Source: Lachnospiraceae bacterium UBA3310 (GTDB taxonomy: Bacteria > Bacillota > Clostridia > Lachnospirales > Lachnospiraceae). From it: 64,000 bases of DNA. The stretch lies in NCBI GenBank assembly GCA_002361355.1, contig DESQ01000048.1, forward strand, positions 62,001 to 126,000. Direction: 5' to 3'. The translations under genes and the position numbers were made by a program. The notes beneath the pieces are model-generated. The model saw nothing but the letters and a program-made list of their open reading frames with translations, had not been told where the DNA came from and did not search any database. Of this stretch, positions 17,495 through 26,999 are shown in pieces. How positions within the stretch are numbered: the first letter of the stretch is position 1; every line of letters begins with the position of its first letter.

Positions 17495-18521
17495 GCAGCC
17501 TCTTCACCCTTCTCTCCACGCCCCGGACAATCTTACACAGATACGCCTTTTTATAAATATACCAGGCGTGCAGCTTCATCCCCTGTAGTTTCACGCCGGC
17601 GGGCTTCTGATTTACGGCGGCATATTTCTTCGACCGTTTCTTGTAGGCCGCAAGCTCCTCCCGACACTCTTTGTCCGAAAATACCCTGCCCCTGCGGTCC
17701 ATATAGTGCCAGCCTGTGTAAATATTCTGCTCCGACGCCCAGTAACCGTCCGACACATTATGTCTCGCCCAGTATTTTGGCGCAATGACATACTGTAATG
17801 TCTCGCTTGTGAACGCGGGAAGACAGGCAAAGGAGGAGTTGGACAAAAGAAGATAGTGCGCATTTTTTAACGTCACATAATCCTTGTCGATATCAAAATG
17901 ATGGGCTTCGATACCCGGCAGCATCCTCTGCGCCGTCTTCACATCATCCGTGATGATCATAAACTCCATATCCGGGCGGATCTTTTTCATCTCTTCCATT
18001 CCGTGCAGCCAGTATCTGCGGCCGATCAGCAGCTCCGGACTTCCCGTATACTCACCGCCGCGCATATTGATGATGCATAAATTTTCCCGGCTGTACTCAT
18101 AGGAATCGTACTCCGGTTTTACCTTAAGCCACTCCTTCACCTGCGGAAGATATTTGATAAAATAGGATTCATCCTGCATGTTACCGTAAATCAGCGTGTT
18201 GTCCTTCACCTGATGCATGCCCTGATCCGCTCCCGCCACATAACAGCCGTGGGTCAGATCGTGTCCGGAGTTGCCGATAAACAGCCGGACCTCCGCATCG
18301 TGATACGTGTCAAATGTTTTTTTCTCCTCCGCGGATATGGCATGACCCAGATCTACGTCCATGAAATACATACCCCGGTTGCTGTGTATGTTCACCGCAA
18401 AGCGCTCCTGCCCCGCAGTGCCAAATTCATATCCGTTTTCCAACGCTAGCGCTCTTGCGGTCACATAACAGAATAGCTGGTTGCCCAGACCCTGACCGTC
18501 GATAAACTCTGTCCCTATCAT
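17487..18521 (-). CDS. Divergent GT11-family (alpha-1,2-fucosyltransferase-like) protein
   Basis: About 344 residues opening EFIDGQGLGNQLFCYVTARALAL, which matches the GT11 N-terminal pattern GGLGNQ-F-Y. Later NAHYLLLSNSSFACLPAF sits where GT11 enzymes have the NSSFSWW block. The donor-binding motif HxRRGDY is not conserved: the corresponding stretch at about residues 152-158 reads NMRGGEY. It may therefore use a different donor, or be less active. A TTG at 18554 opens the frame without a ribosome binding site; the ATG at 18521 keeps the conserved start, though AAAGGG lies somewhat far upstream. The C-terminal 60 residues are very basic and may bind membrane. The gene overlaps the DUF6056 gene by 8 bases. 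Confidence 0.75.
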   Translation of the reverse strand: MIGTEFIDGQGLGNQLFCYVTARALALENGYEFGTAGQERFAVNIHSNRGMYFMDVDLGHAISAEEKKTFDTYHDAEVRLFIGNSGHDLTHGCYVAGADQGMHQVKDNTLIYGNMQDESYFIKYLPQVKEWLKVKPEYDSYEYSRENLCIINMRGGEYTGSPELLIGRRYWLHGMEEMKKIRPDMEFMIITDDVKTAQRMLPGIEAHHFDIDKDYVTLKNAHYLLLSNSSFACLPAFTSETLQYVIAPKYWARHNVSDGYWASEQNIYTGWHYMDRRGRVFSDKECREELAAYKKRSKKYAAVNQKPAGVKLQGMKLHAWYIYKKAYLCKIVRGVERRVKRLHG

Positions 18522-18572
18522 CCGATTTTTACATGCCCTTTCTCTCAATTGCAAAACAAGCGTTATTTCATA

Positions 18573-20372
18573 TTATGATTCCAGCGCCGTCTGCGTAATC
18601 TTTTCATTCTCTACCTTATATATCACATCACACTTGGCAATCGTATTCAGACGGTGCGCAATGATTACCATGGTCTTTTTTCCGTGGAAACTGTTGACAG
18701 CCTCCATAACCGCCGCCTCCGTGTCGCCGTCCAGCGCCGAAGTCGCCTCGTCGAACACCAATATCTCCGGGTTGTGATAAAGAGCCCTTGCAATACCAAG
18801 ACGCTGTCTCTGTCCGCCGGAAATTCTGACGCCCCTGTCACCAATTGTGGTCTCCAGTCCCTCCGGAAGTTCCTCCACAAAACTCTTGAGCTGGGCTTCC
18901 TCCAGCACCTCCCAAATCCGCTTGTCGTCAATCCGGTCAGCGTCGATGCCAAAAGCGATGTTATCCCTGATGGACTCGTCGATCAGGTAGATAGACTGGG
19001 GGATATAGCCAATCTTTGAAAGCCAGGAAGGGTAATTTTCAAAAATATCCCTGCCGTCACAGGTGATCGTTCCCGCCTGTACATGCAAAAGCCCCAGCAA
19101 TATGTCCACAATCGTAGATTTTCCCGCTCCCGAAGGCCCCATGATACCCACCGATTGTCCCTTTTTAACTTCCATATGGGCATCCGTGAAGATAGGCTTG
19201 TCCGTATTCGGGTAGGTAAAACTGATATGATCCAACACAATCCTGTCCGTCAGCATAAGCGGCTGTTTCTCCCGCTCCTGCTCTCCCGTAAGCCCCGTCA
19301 CACTGCCGTTTACATCCTGCTTCATATTCTCCGTCAAATTCTCATACAGATAATCCAGACAGGGCTGTGCGTAAGCGATTTCCGACAGATAGGTGTTGAT
19401 GCGGTTCGTCGCCGGCATCACGCGGACAGCCGCCGCCGCAAAAGCAGTGAGCTGTGAAAATAACACGGTGATATCGCCGCCCTGCACCATAAAGATAAAG
19501 ATAAAGGACAGCATCGCCGCGATAAAGACCGTCTCGATCAAAAGTCTTGGCGTGTTGTTCAAAACCGCATAGTTTCTCGCCACATTAGCGCCAACCGCGC
19601 CGCTTTCATAATAATTGCGCACAAAAAATTCTTCCCTGTGCAGCACCTTTACGTCCTTCAAACCGTATATGGACTGAATGCGCCATTTTGCAATCCGCGA
19701 CTGAATCGCCTGATTCTTTCTGCCGATGGCATTCAGGCGGGGCTTTAATACCTTCGTAATCATCAGGGTCATTCCCAAAAAGAGGACGGCACAGCCGATC
19801 GAGATCGCCGGACTCACCCACACCACCAGCACAAGACAGATCGACACTGCCACCACGATTTCCGTGGTCATTTGAATTAACACCAGAATCAGTTGAAAAG
19901 CGTTTGGGATATCGCTGTCCGTCAGCCGAAACACCGTGGGAATATCCGCCCCCAGATAATCCTCATAGGGCCTGTTCAAAAATTCCCGCATAACCCGGCT
20001 GATCATTCGGTTTCGATTTCTGGTCACAAAAGTATTTTGCACATAAGTCTGGAACAAAAGATAAGCGTTTTTGAAAATGAAGAGAAAAATCGTCGCACCC
20101 AACAGCCAGAGAATCAGATTTCGCGAAGAATCAATATGAAGAAAAGCAACGATACTGGCCACCAGTTCATTGTCCATAATTTTGTCCGGCGACATAATCG
20201 CCTGCACCAGCGGCAGCATCATGGACACACCCAGCGTCTCCAATGTACCGCCGATCAGAATAAGAACTGCGAGACCCGCCAGTTGTATCAACTGCCTTTT
20301 GTCGAAAAGATATGCAATTTTGCGGAGCAATCCTACCTTTTCCTGTTCGTTTCCTTTCGCGGTATCTCTCAT
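18573..20372 (-). CDS. ABC transporter, fused permease and ATPase (PglK/MsbA-like flippase)
   Basis: A 599-residue half-transporter. Six membrane helices span about residues 28-325. The ATPase domain follows, with Walker A GPSGAGKST at 412-420, signature ISGGQRQRLGIARAL near 517-531, Walker B ILVFDEATSALD near 537-548 and the H-loop IAHRL. Among export ABC proteins this type, inside glycan loci with PglC/PglE/PglF enzymes, resembles PglK, which flips undecaprenyl-diphosphate oligosaccharides. It should act as a homodimer. A Wzx flippase is also present (3421-4983), so the two may serve different glycans. The start ATG follows AAGGGAT by 11 bases; an out-of-frame ATG lies between. Confidence 0.87.
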   Translation of the reverse strand: MRDTAKGNEQEKVGLLRKIAYLFDKRQLIQLAGLAVLILIGGTLETLGVSMMLPLVQAIMSPDKIMDNELVASIVAFLHIDSSRNLILWLLGATIFLFIFKNAYLLFQTYVQNTFVTRNRNRMISRVMREFLNRPYEDYLGADIPTVFRLTDSDIPNAFQLILVLIQMTTEIVVAVSICLVLVVWVSPAISIGCAVLFLGMTLMITKVLKPRLNAIGRKNQAIQSRIAKWRIQSIYGLKDVKVLHREEFFVRNYYESGAVGANVARNYAVLNNTPRLLIETVFIAAMLSFIFIFMVQGGDITVLFSQLTAFAAAAVRVMPATNRINTYLSEIAYAQPCLDYLYENLTENMKQDVNGSVTGLTGEQEREKQPLMLTDRIVLDHISFTYPNTDKPIFTDAHMEVKKGQSVGIMGPSGAGKSTIVDILLGLLHVQAGTITCDGRDIFENYPSWLSKIGYIPQSIYLIDESIRDNIAFGIDADRIDDKRIWEVLEEAQLKSFVEELPEGLETTIGDRGVRISGGQRQRLGIARALYHNPEILVFDEATSALDGDTEAAVMEAVNSFHGKKTMVIIAHRLNTIAKCDVIYKVENEKITQTALES

Positions 20373-20404
20373 AAATCATGTATCCCTTCCTTAATATATA
20401 CAAA

Positions 20405-21313
20405 TCAACCGACAATTTTCTGCATGTCTTCGCGGTAACAATCCCTGCAGTCCGTTCCGTTCAGCCACCGATCCGGCACAAAGACCGTCTTTTCCCGCCC
20501 CGGATTCAAATAGGAAGCCCACCAGCTAAAACTGCTGTTTGCCAGAATATGATGCCTGCACCGGCTCATCAGCACAAACTCCGCGTAATCGACATCCCGG
20601 CGGTTTCCCGACAGCGCCACTCTCTCGATGTCATCCCCGCTCCACATTCCGCCGCTTTCCCACTCCTTATCGTTGCAGAAAAGATAAAACCGGCACTGTG
20701 GATACCGTTCTCTCATCTGACGGATTCCTTCCATATAATAGGCGTCCGTACAGATACCTCCAAAGAGCGCCTGATTATCCGGCGTCAGATAATCCCCTCT
20801 ACGGACATGTATGCTTACAGAACACTCGTTATCTATTTCCTGTAAATACTGCGCGGCAGATTTGCTTCCTGTTTCTTTTTCCCACATGCCTTCCCGCCTC
20901 AGCCAGGCAATCAGCCTGTCCGTATCGTAGGCTTCCCTCACCTGATCCGTCACTGCCCCAAAATACCGCTCCGACTGCCAATAGCCTTCCAAATATATGT
21001 CATCCCAGGTCAGTACCTCCGGAATAAACAGCTTGCTCTCCTCAAAATAAGATTTCTTATGCCTGCCAAGGAGCTTACGCCTCACCCTCTGCCACGGCAG
21101 CATGGAGGAGTCAAGCATCTTTTGAAGTTCCTTTTTCGCCGGCCGCTCGTAAGTGATACCGAAAGGCGCAAGGGCAGGTTCTCTCTGCGCATCCTCCACA
21201 AAACCGGACACATCGTCAATTTTTATCTCCCTGCCAAGGCTTTTCAGTTGCAAATATAGGGCGTACTGGAACATCTGGTTGCCCAGGCCGCCCGCAAGCT
21301 GTATAATTACCAT
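20405..21313 (-). CDS. Alpha-1,2-fucosyltransferase (GT11), copy 3
   Basis: A 302-residue protein with all main GT11 motifs: IIQLAGGLGNQMFQYALY at the start, IHVRRGDYL at about residues 168-176, and ILANSSFSWWASYLNP near the C-terminus. It is the most canonical of the three GT11 proteins in the window. It should move fucose from GDP-fucose in alpha-1,2 linkage. AAGGGT stands 5 bases before the ATG. It lies between a GT2 gene and the ABC flippase gene with short gaps, so it is likely co-transcribed. GDP-fucose genes must be elsewhere. Confidence 0.93.
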   Translation of the reverse strand: MVIIQLAGGLGNQMFQYALYLQLKSLGREIKIDDVSGFVEDAQREPALAPFGITYERPAKKELQKMLDSSMLPWQRVRRKLLGRHKKSYFEESKLFIPEVLTWDDIYLEGYWQSERYFGAVTDQVREAYDTDRLIAWLRREGMWEKETGSKSAAQYLQEIDNECSVSIHVRRGDYLTPDNQALFGGICTDAYYMEGIRQMRERYPQCRFYLFCNDKEWESGGMWSGDDIERVALSGNRRDVDYAEFVLMSRCRHHILANSSFSWWASYLNPGREKTVFVPDRWLNGTDCRDCYREDMQKIVG

Positions 21314-21336
21314 CTTTACCCTTTATAAAACAGTTG

Positions 21337-22416
21337 TTATTTATATTTACCCAACAGCTTTTTCACCCATACCTTACAGGGAATCACCACCTGCCCGTCC
21401 CACTGCAGTTTCCTGCAATATGCCGCCGGAGAGTGGTAAAAGCGTTTCAGATTTTTCCTGTCCCTCGGATCTGCAGCGGACACCGCAAAAGAGCTTTCCG
21501 CCCGTTTCCTGTCTCTTCTCAGAATCTCCTCCAGCTTTGACAGGTAACCTTCACTGTCCCCCACCTTTGCAATATCCCCATAGAAGAGCAAAAGTCTTTT
21601 ATAAAAAAAATAGTCATGAATCAGCGCCAAATCCTCTCTGCCCAAATTCTGCAACAGTTTCGTCTTCTCATAATAGGCCGGAATCTGATCGGTAAAAGTG
21701 CGCGAGTTGATCCGCCGGTTCATGATGCTGTCCTCTCTGTCTATTATATAGTTATACAGGGCAATGTCAAGGTAAATACAACGTCCGGCACGCGCCAGCG
21801 CCTCTGTGGTAAACACAATATCCTCATACCAGCGTCCCTCCGGAAAAAGTGTTTCGGGGAGAAATTCTCTCCGGTAAAGTTTATTCCACGCCGCATTCTG
21901 GATTGCAAATTCCTTCCGCTCCTCCACGTAAGCCGCTAACGCCTCTTGCCCCTCAAAGAGTACCGCTCTGTCCACCGACTCGTCAAAAGTTTTCGTATGG
22001 GAAATCTGGCGGTAACGGCATACCGCAATGTCCGCCCGCTTGTCCCGCAGCGCGGAAAACAGCTTTTCATACATATCCGGATCAATCCAGTCGTCTCCAT
22101 CCACAAAACCGATGCAGCTTCCCTTCGCTCTCGCGATCCCCGTATTTCTTGCATGGGCAAGCCCGCCGTTCTCCTCATGGATCACCTGTATACGCCCGTC
22201 GCTCTTTGCCAGCTTATCGAGTATGCGCCCGGTGGCATCCGTAGAGCCGTCGTCCACCACGATGATTTCCAGATTGCGATAGGTCTGCCCGCAGACCGAA
22301 CGAACCCCCCTCTCAATATAGGCTTCTATATTGTAGGCGGCAATGATGACAGAAATCAATTCATTCTGTTCATCCCTATGCAATTCGGGCGGCCGGTACT
22401 GATCTAAAATTTCCAC
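21337..22416 (-). CDS. Glycosyltransferase family 2, copy C
   Basis: A 359-residue GT2 enzyme: NELISVIIAAYNIEAYIERGVR, VVDDGSTDATGRIL, and FVDGDDWIDPDMYEKLF with the DxD-type site. The start is GTG at 22416 with GGGAG eight bases upstream. It is the first gene after an AT-rich gap of about 200 bases, so it may begin a transcription unit that includes the GT11 and ABC genes. Its late part (about 240-359) is basic and has no recognised domain. Sugar specificity is unknown. Confidence 0.9.
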   Translation of the reverse strand: MEILDQYRPPELHRDEQNELISVIIAAYNIEAYIERGVRSVCGQTYRNLEIIVVDDGSTDATGRILDKLAKSDGRIQVIHEENGGLAHARNTGIARAKGSCIGFVDGDDWIDPDMYEKLFSALRDKRADIAVCRYRQISHTKTFDESVDRAVLFEGQEALAAYVEERKEFAIQNAAWNKLYRREFLPETLFPEGRWYEDIVFTTEALARAGRCIYLDIALYNYIIDREDSIMNRRINSRTFTDQIPAYYEKTKLLQNLGREDLALIHDYFFYKRLLLFYGDIAKVGDSEGYLSKLEEILRRDRKRAESSFAVSAADPRDRKNLKRFYHSPAAYCRKLQWDGQVVIPCKVWVKKLLGKYK

Positions 22417-22621
22417 TGCTGTCTCTCCCGTCTCTTTACTCTTACATAGTTTCTTCGGAGTTCATATTTAATTTCATATGGTATTCTGTATCACATCTAT
22501 AGTTTGTCGCTATAGTCTGTAATAAATAACGCTAATCTACTGTTATGAAATTCTTTTGCAAAATAAGATTTTTCTTCTGTAACACACGTTTCCGCCTGTT
22601 TATCAGATGTATTTTATTGAA
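22417..22621 (-). other. AT-rich intergenic gap downstream of first asnB
   Basis: This 205-base stretch has no credible open frame and is much richer in A and T than the flanking genes. It contains a short palindromic pair, CTATAG at 22497-22502 and again at 22510-22515, which could form a small hairpin. I see no GC-rich stem with a T-run, so no confident terminator. Weak promoter-like hexamers can be found on the minus strand, but none is convincing. It probably carries a promoter for the GT2 gene starting at 22416. Confidence 0.4.
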
Positions 22622-24580
22622 TCAAGATTTAATTTTCTCCTCTTTTAACCACTCCTGAAACATCAAAATGTACCAAATTTGCGGCCTCCAGACATTTCGT
22701 ATTATATAATCATCCCATAATTTTCTCACTGCAGCCGTTTCAAGCAATCCCTGTTCTTCCAAAAGAGAAGGGGCAAGAAGGCTCTCCGCCCACTCTCTGA
22801 GTCCCGGCTGCTTCAGCCAACGGTGAAGCGGAATGGAAAATCCCTTTTTGGGTCGCTCCATCAACTCACGGGGCACATAACGGTAAAGAATGTCCCTCAG
22901 AATCTTCTTGCTGACCCCGCCGCCCTGTCTGTAGGCAAGCGGCAGTGTCCACGCAAACTCTACCACGTCCCGGTCAAGCATAGGCACTCTCGTCTCCAGG
23001 GAAACCGCCATGGCCGTTCTGTCCACCTTATTTAAGATATCGTCAGGATGATACATCAGAAGATCCATCAGCATCAAATTATGCTGCGATTCCTCCAGAA
23101 GTCCCGACGGATAAACATCCATCCATGTCCGCCCCGCCTCTCTGGTCTGTATCGCGTCCCACACGCCAAAACCAGAAACGACGCTGCCAGACTGCCTCTT
23201 CACCAATCTTAGCCCCTCGCCGATCTCCGAGCGCAGGTACATATCCTCCACGGAACGCGCCCCCAGAAGCCTCGCCCTTGTGGCAAGCGGCGCATGCCTG
23301 AACAGACCGGCTGACATACCAAGTACATCCGCAGCCGCCCTGCGAAACGGATAGGGAAGCTTTCTCATCTTATTCCAGATGCGGTCAATCGAATAATAGG
23401 TGTTATATCCGCAGAACAACTCGTCCCCGCCATCCCCGCTCAGGGACACCGTCACATGTTCTCTGGTAATCTTACTGACAAGGTATGTGGGAATCTGGGA
23501 CGAATCCGCAAAGGGCTCTCCAAACATAGCGCTCAAAGAAGGAATCACGCTTTTCGCATCCTCCTCCGTGATATAGACTTCCGTGTGCTCGGTTCCGAGC
23601 CTTGCGGCAATCTCCTTTGCAACGGGCGCTTCGTTGTACTGTTCCTCCCCCATGCCTATCGTAAAGGTTCTGACCTTCTGCGCGCTCTGTGCCTGCATCA
23701 GCGACACCACCGTACTGCTGTCGATTCCCGCGGAGAGAAAAGCGCCTACCGGCACATCCGCAACCATCTGTCCGGCGATGGCATTTCTCAAAAGCCGCTC
23801 CAGCTCTTCTGCCGCTTCCGCCTCATTTCCACGGAAGGGATTTTTCTGCCCAAAAACTGCCGTTTCGACCATCGACCAATAGCTGGAAATTTCTGGTTTA
23901 TCAAATGGTGATTTAACCTTTAATATTTTCCCCGGTTCTAGCTTCCAAATTCCGCGATAGATGGAAAACGGTGCAGGAATGTAACCATAACGCATGTAAT
24001 CGCCCAATATATCTACGTTGACCGAATTGGTAAATCCATCAAGCGACGCAATCGAATTAAGGTCGGAACCAAACACAAAGCTGCCGTCGTTGCCATCATT
24101 ATTTATATCGTCTTTTAATATTCCGTAGTACAACGGCTTTTCTCCAACTCTGTCGCGAGCCAGAAATAACGTATGTTCTTGCTGGTCAAACAACGCAATC
24201 GCAAACATTCCCTTTGCCATTTTCAGTGCATACGTCAACCCGTACGCGGCGACAGCCTCTAAAAGCGTCTCCGTATCCGAAGTTCCCCGAAAGGCAGATA
24301 CCTTTCCCTCCGCCAACAGTTTTTTCCTGATGTCGGTATGATTATAGATCTCCCCGTTGTACGCCATCACATATCTGCCGTCATGGGACAGCATAGGCTG
24401 CGCTCCGGTCGGGGTCAGATCCACAATCGCAAGCCGCCTGTGTCCAAGCACTACCCTGTGGTCATCGGAAGCCCATACGCCTGCGGCGTCCGGCCCGCGG
24501 TAGTACATTTTGTCGCACATCCGCTCGATATTCTTCTGCCAATCTCCGTGAAAATTACAAAAGCCCGCAATTCCACACAT
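22622..24580 (-). CDS. asnB: AsnB-like glutamine amidotransferase (asparagine synthase family), copy 1
   Basis: A 652-residue two-domain protein. MCGIAGFCNF gives the catalytic Cys2 of a class II glutaminase; RGPDAAGVW and NGEIYNH belong to the same domain (about 1-200). The synthase domain has the ATP PP-loop FLSAGIDSS (canonical SGG-DSS, here with Ala), then LSGDGGDELFCGY and ETRVPMLDRDVVEFAW. The enzyme would transfer ammonia from glutamine to an adenylated carboxylate. In polysaccharide loci such proteins (WbpS type) amidate uronic acids, which fits the UDP-HexNAcA genes here; plain asparagine synthesis is the alternative. The stretch around 23860-24250 is richer in A and T than the rest, suggesting a recombined patch. 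The second copy is at 27000-28922. Confidence 0.88.
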   Translation of the reverse strand: MCGIAGFCNFHGDWQKNIERMCDKMYYRGPDAAGVWASDDHRVVLGHRRLAIVDLTPTGAQPMLSHDGRYVMAYNGEIYNHTDIRKKLLAEGKVSAFRGTSDTETLLEAVAAYGLTYALKMAKGMFAIALFDQQEHTLFLARDRVGEKPLYYGILKDDINNDGNDGSFVFGSDLNSIASLDGFTNSVNVDILGDYMRYGYIPAPFSIYRGIWKLEPGKILKVKSPFDKPEISSYWSMVETAVFGQKNPFRGNEAEAAEELERLLRNAIAGQMVADVPVGAFLSAGIDSSTVVSLMQAQSAQKVRTFTIGMGEEQYNEAPVAKEIAARLGTEHTEVYITEEDAKSVIPSLSAMFGEPFADSSQIPTYLVSKITREHVTVSLSGDGGDELFCGYNTYYSIDRIWNKMRKLPYPFRRAAADVLGMSAGLFRHAPLATRARLLGARSVEDMYLRSEIGEGLRLVKRQSGSVVSGFGVWDAIQTREAGRTWMDVYPSGLLEESQHNLMLMDLLMYHPDDILNKVDRTAMAVSLETRVPMLDRDVVEFAWTLPLAYRQGGGVSKKILRDILYRYVPRELMERPKKGFSIPLHRWLKQPGLREWAESLLAPSLLEEQGLLETAAVRKLWDDYIIRNVWRPQIWYILMFQEWLKEEKIKS

Positions 24581-24606
24581 GTGTTACATTTCCTTTCTCA
24601 TCTCAT

Positions 24607-25698
24607 CTATTCCTCAGTCACTTCCGCGTAATCTTCATTTGCAATACGCTCTCTAACCGTCCTAACAGCCTCATCCTGCCGTTTTTGCCAAAGAGTATAG
24701 GAATTGTCCCACGAATCATAAGAAGCGTCTCCACGGTGGTCAGAGAGGCCATAATGAGCCTTCAAATATTTTTCAAGAAAATCCGTGCACTTCTCCGCGC
24801 CCACCGCGTTGGTATGGCTGCCATAATCTGCAAAGTCCTCCTCAAAGACAATCCCGATCTCGTCGTAGTAATCGTTCATATTGAGAAAAGAATAGCCGCT
24901 GTCTTCCACAATTTCCGCCATATAGTTGAACATCCGCTGTTCCTCCAAAGACTCCCCGTAAGGAGAGACGATAAACAGCGCCTCCTTTTCTTCCTCCTGC
25001 AGATACGCGATCAGCTCCCGCAGATACGCCTCCTGCTCCCCCGGCATGGCCATGACACCCCTGTCGCCGCCGCAGGAGGGCATCGGCTGGGGCCCCACCT
25101 CATCCCGGAAGGTATAGCCTTTCAGAGGATGGCTGTGGTGATAGAACATATTGGCCCACTCCGAGGGGAGTGCCAGCATTTTCCAGTTGGTATGGTACTT
25201 CATGATATCCAGATAATAGCTTAAACGGCCTTCCTCATCGTCCGCCGGCACCAGTCCCTGTATCGCCCTCGCCCGCAGAGGCGAATAGCGCAGATTATCC
25301 GTCACGCCGCGCGTGTAAGCCATATTGTCCATCAGGCCTTCCTCTTCCATCGTAAACATACGCATCTCAAAGATATAGAGCGATGGCGACTGGGTCTTCT
25401 CCGCCTCCTCCACCAGATACCGCATGGCCGCGGGCCGCTGTACGTTGGTGGAAAGCGGATACATGGCGATTCCCGTCTCCCCCCAGAGCTTCGGCGCCGC
25501 ATAGTAAGGAAATACGGGACTTGAACCAATCATGATGACATCCAGAGAATCCTTCTTTTCGGCATAAAAACCCGCAAAGCGATCCTTCACGTCCCCGTTT
25601 GTCCGCACCATATAGGAAACAGGCAAAAGAAGCGCAAGAAATATCGCGAGAAACAAAAAAATCTGTATGGGCGTTTTATAATTACGTTTGTTATCCAT
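24607..25698 (-). CDS. Membrane-anchored SGNH/DltD-like protein, copy 1
   Basis: A 363-residue protein with one N-terminal membrane helix (about 11-30) and the rest outside. IMIGSSPVFPYY at 55-66 places Ser59/Ser60 where SGNH esterases and acyltransferases have the nucleophile. Near the C-terminus DYGSHTNAVG gives Asp291 and His295, the spacing of a catalytic Asp-x-x-x-His. The closest functional idea is a DltD/AlgJ-like partner in transferring an acyl group to sugars outside the cell. It overlaps the GT4 gene upstream by 8 bases and precedes asnB copy 1. The SGNH assignment rests on motif spacing only. Confidence 0.65.
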   Translation of the reverse strand: MDNKRNYKTPIQIFLFLAIFLALLLPVSYMVRTNGDVKDRFAGFYAEKKDSLDVIMIGSSPVFPYYAAPKLWGETGIAMYPLSTNVQRPAAMRYLVEEAEKTQSPSLYIFEMRMFTMEEEGLMDNMAYTRGVTDNLRYSPLRARAIQGLVPADDEEGRLSYYLDIMKYHTNWKMLALPSEWANMFYHHSHPLKGYTFRDEVGPQPMPSCGGDRGVMAMPGEQEAYLRELIAYLQEEEKEALFIVSPYGESLEEQRMFNYMAEIVEDSGYSFLNMNDYYDEIGIVFEEDFADYGSHTNAVGAEKCTDFLEKYLKAHYGLSDHRGDASYDSWDNSYTLWQKRQDEAVRTVRERIANEDYAEVTEE

Positions 25699-26800
25699 TT
25701 ATGATTTCCTCAAAATAAGCCTTCCACCGCGGATTCACACGCTCCGGTGAAAGCCTCTCCTGAATCTTTGCAGCCTCCCTGCCGAGCGCATCCGCGTAAG
25801 CCGCATCTCCCAACATCTTATCCATGGCGCCCGTGAGCGCTTCCAAATCCCCCGCAGGAATGACAAGACCGTTTTTGCCATTCGTCATCAGCTCCTCCGT
25901 GCCGCCGCTCGGCACATCCGTGGCAATCACAGGAAGCCCCAGTGCCAGCGCCTCAATCAGGGCATTGGAAACCCCTTCCGAATAAGAAGTGAGCAAAAAC
26001 AGGGCCGCCCTCTCAATATGTGCCGCTACATCGGGCACGATACCTGGGAGAAAAACCCGTGCCCCAACACCGATCTTCTCTGCCGTTTCTTCTATATAAG
26101 CGCGCAGCTCCCCGTCCCCGTAGATCACAAGCTCATATTCGGGATATTTATCCTGCAAAGCTGCAAAAGCGCGAAGCTGCATCTCATGGTTCTTGTTGGC
26201 GTCCATGCGTCCCACAGACACGATTTTCTTCTCCCGCTCTCCCTCATACCTTGGCCTGATAAAGGCAGGATTCAGGGAATTGGGCAGGATCACCGCCTTC
26301 TTTCCCACTTTTTTGCAGAAGAATGACCGGGATCTCTCCGTCTGTAAAATGACCCCCGCCGCGCGGGAAAAGAGAAAATCCGCCAGCATGCGCATCCCCC
26401 TGCCCGGATATTCCTCCTTCGCCTCCCCCACCACCGAGACCACAGACTTTGTTTTCGTTCCCATGGCGGTGACAACGGCCATAAAATTATTTTTTCCAAT
26501 GCAGGACAACACCAAATCCGGTTTCTGTTCTTTCCATATCGCATGTAATTTATCCAGCCGCCGGAAGAAATTGACGATCCTGCTTCCGGACACTTTTTCT
26601 TCTCCGATATCAGACAGGATTCTCTCAATGCCATCTGGAAGAACATACTCCTCCTCCCTCTGGTATTGTGTCACCATGACGACACGATATCCCTCCTCCT
26701 GAAAGTACCCCGCCAGATTTACAAACACGCGTTCTGCTCCGCCCTTGCTGAGTGAACCAATATAGAACGCCAATTTTTTCTCCGCATTTTTCTCATTCAT
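25691..26800 (-). CDS. Glycosyltransferase family 4, copy B
   Basis: A 369-residue GT-B enzyme: LAFYIGSLSKGGAERVFVNLA at the start, IVSVGRMDANKNHEMQLRAF in the hinge region, and YSEGVSNALIEALALGLPVIA with the E-x7-E motif, then DVPSGGTEELM. It should be a retaining transferase adding an internal sugar from a nucleotide donor. It is the first gene after an AT-rich gap, and its ribosome binding site (AAGGAT) is about 13 bases from the ATG, so translation may be modest or the start slightly different. Confidence 0.9.
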   Translation of the reverse strand: MNEKNAEKKLAFYIGSLSKGGAERVFVNLAGYFQEEGYRVVMVTQYQREEEYVLPDGIERILSDIGEEKVSGSRIVNFFRRLDKLHAIWKEQKPDLVLSCIGKNNFMAVVTAMGTKTKSVVSVVGEAKEEYPGRGMRMLADFLFSRAAGVILQTERSRSFFCKKVGKKAVILPNSLNPAFIRPRYEGEREKKIVSVGRMDANKNHEMQLRAFAALQDKYPEYELVIYGDGELRAYIEETAEKIGVGARVFLPGIVPDVAAHIERAALFLLTSYSEGVSNALIEALALGLPVIATDVPSGGTEELMTNGKNGLVIPAGDLEALTGAMDKMLGDAAYADALGREAAKIQERLSPERVNPRWKAYFEEIING

Positions 26801-26999
26801 AGGCTTGCATAAAATCCTTCATTTTTCGACCATAACACCCATTTTTCTTGATTTAATCCTGCATTTTCGTCGGAAAACGGCAAAATTTCTTTTTTTAATT
26901 AAATTTTCATTTATTTTCGTCTGTCTGAATATTTTGATAACTCATTTTATTTTCTGAAAATTATTTTTTATTTTCCTCAAAATAACATGCGCAATCTGT
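26801..26999 (-). other. AT-rich intergenic gap downstream of second asnB
   Basis: About 200 bases with very high A+T, including runs of A and T, and no credible open frame. I find no GC-rich stem followed by T residues, only weak AT stems close to the asnB stop, and no convincing -35/-10 pair. Like the gap at 22417-22621, it directly follows an asnB-like gene. It may carry a promoter for the GT4 gene at 26800, or mark a recombination boundary. Confidence 0.35.
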
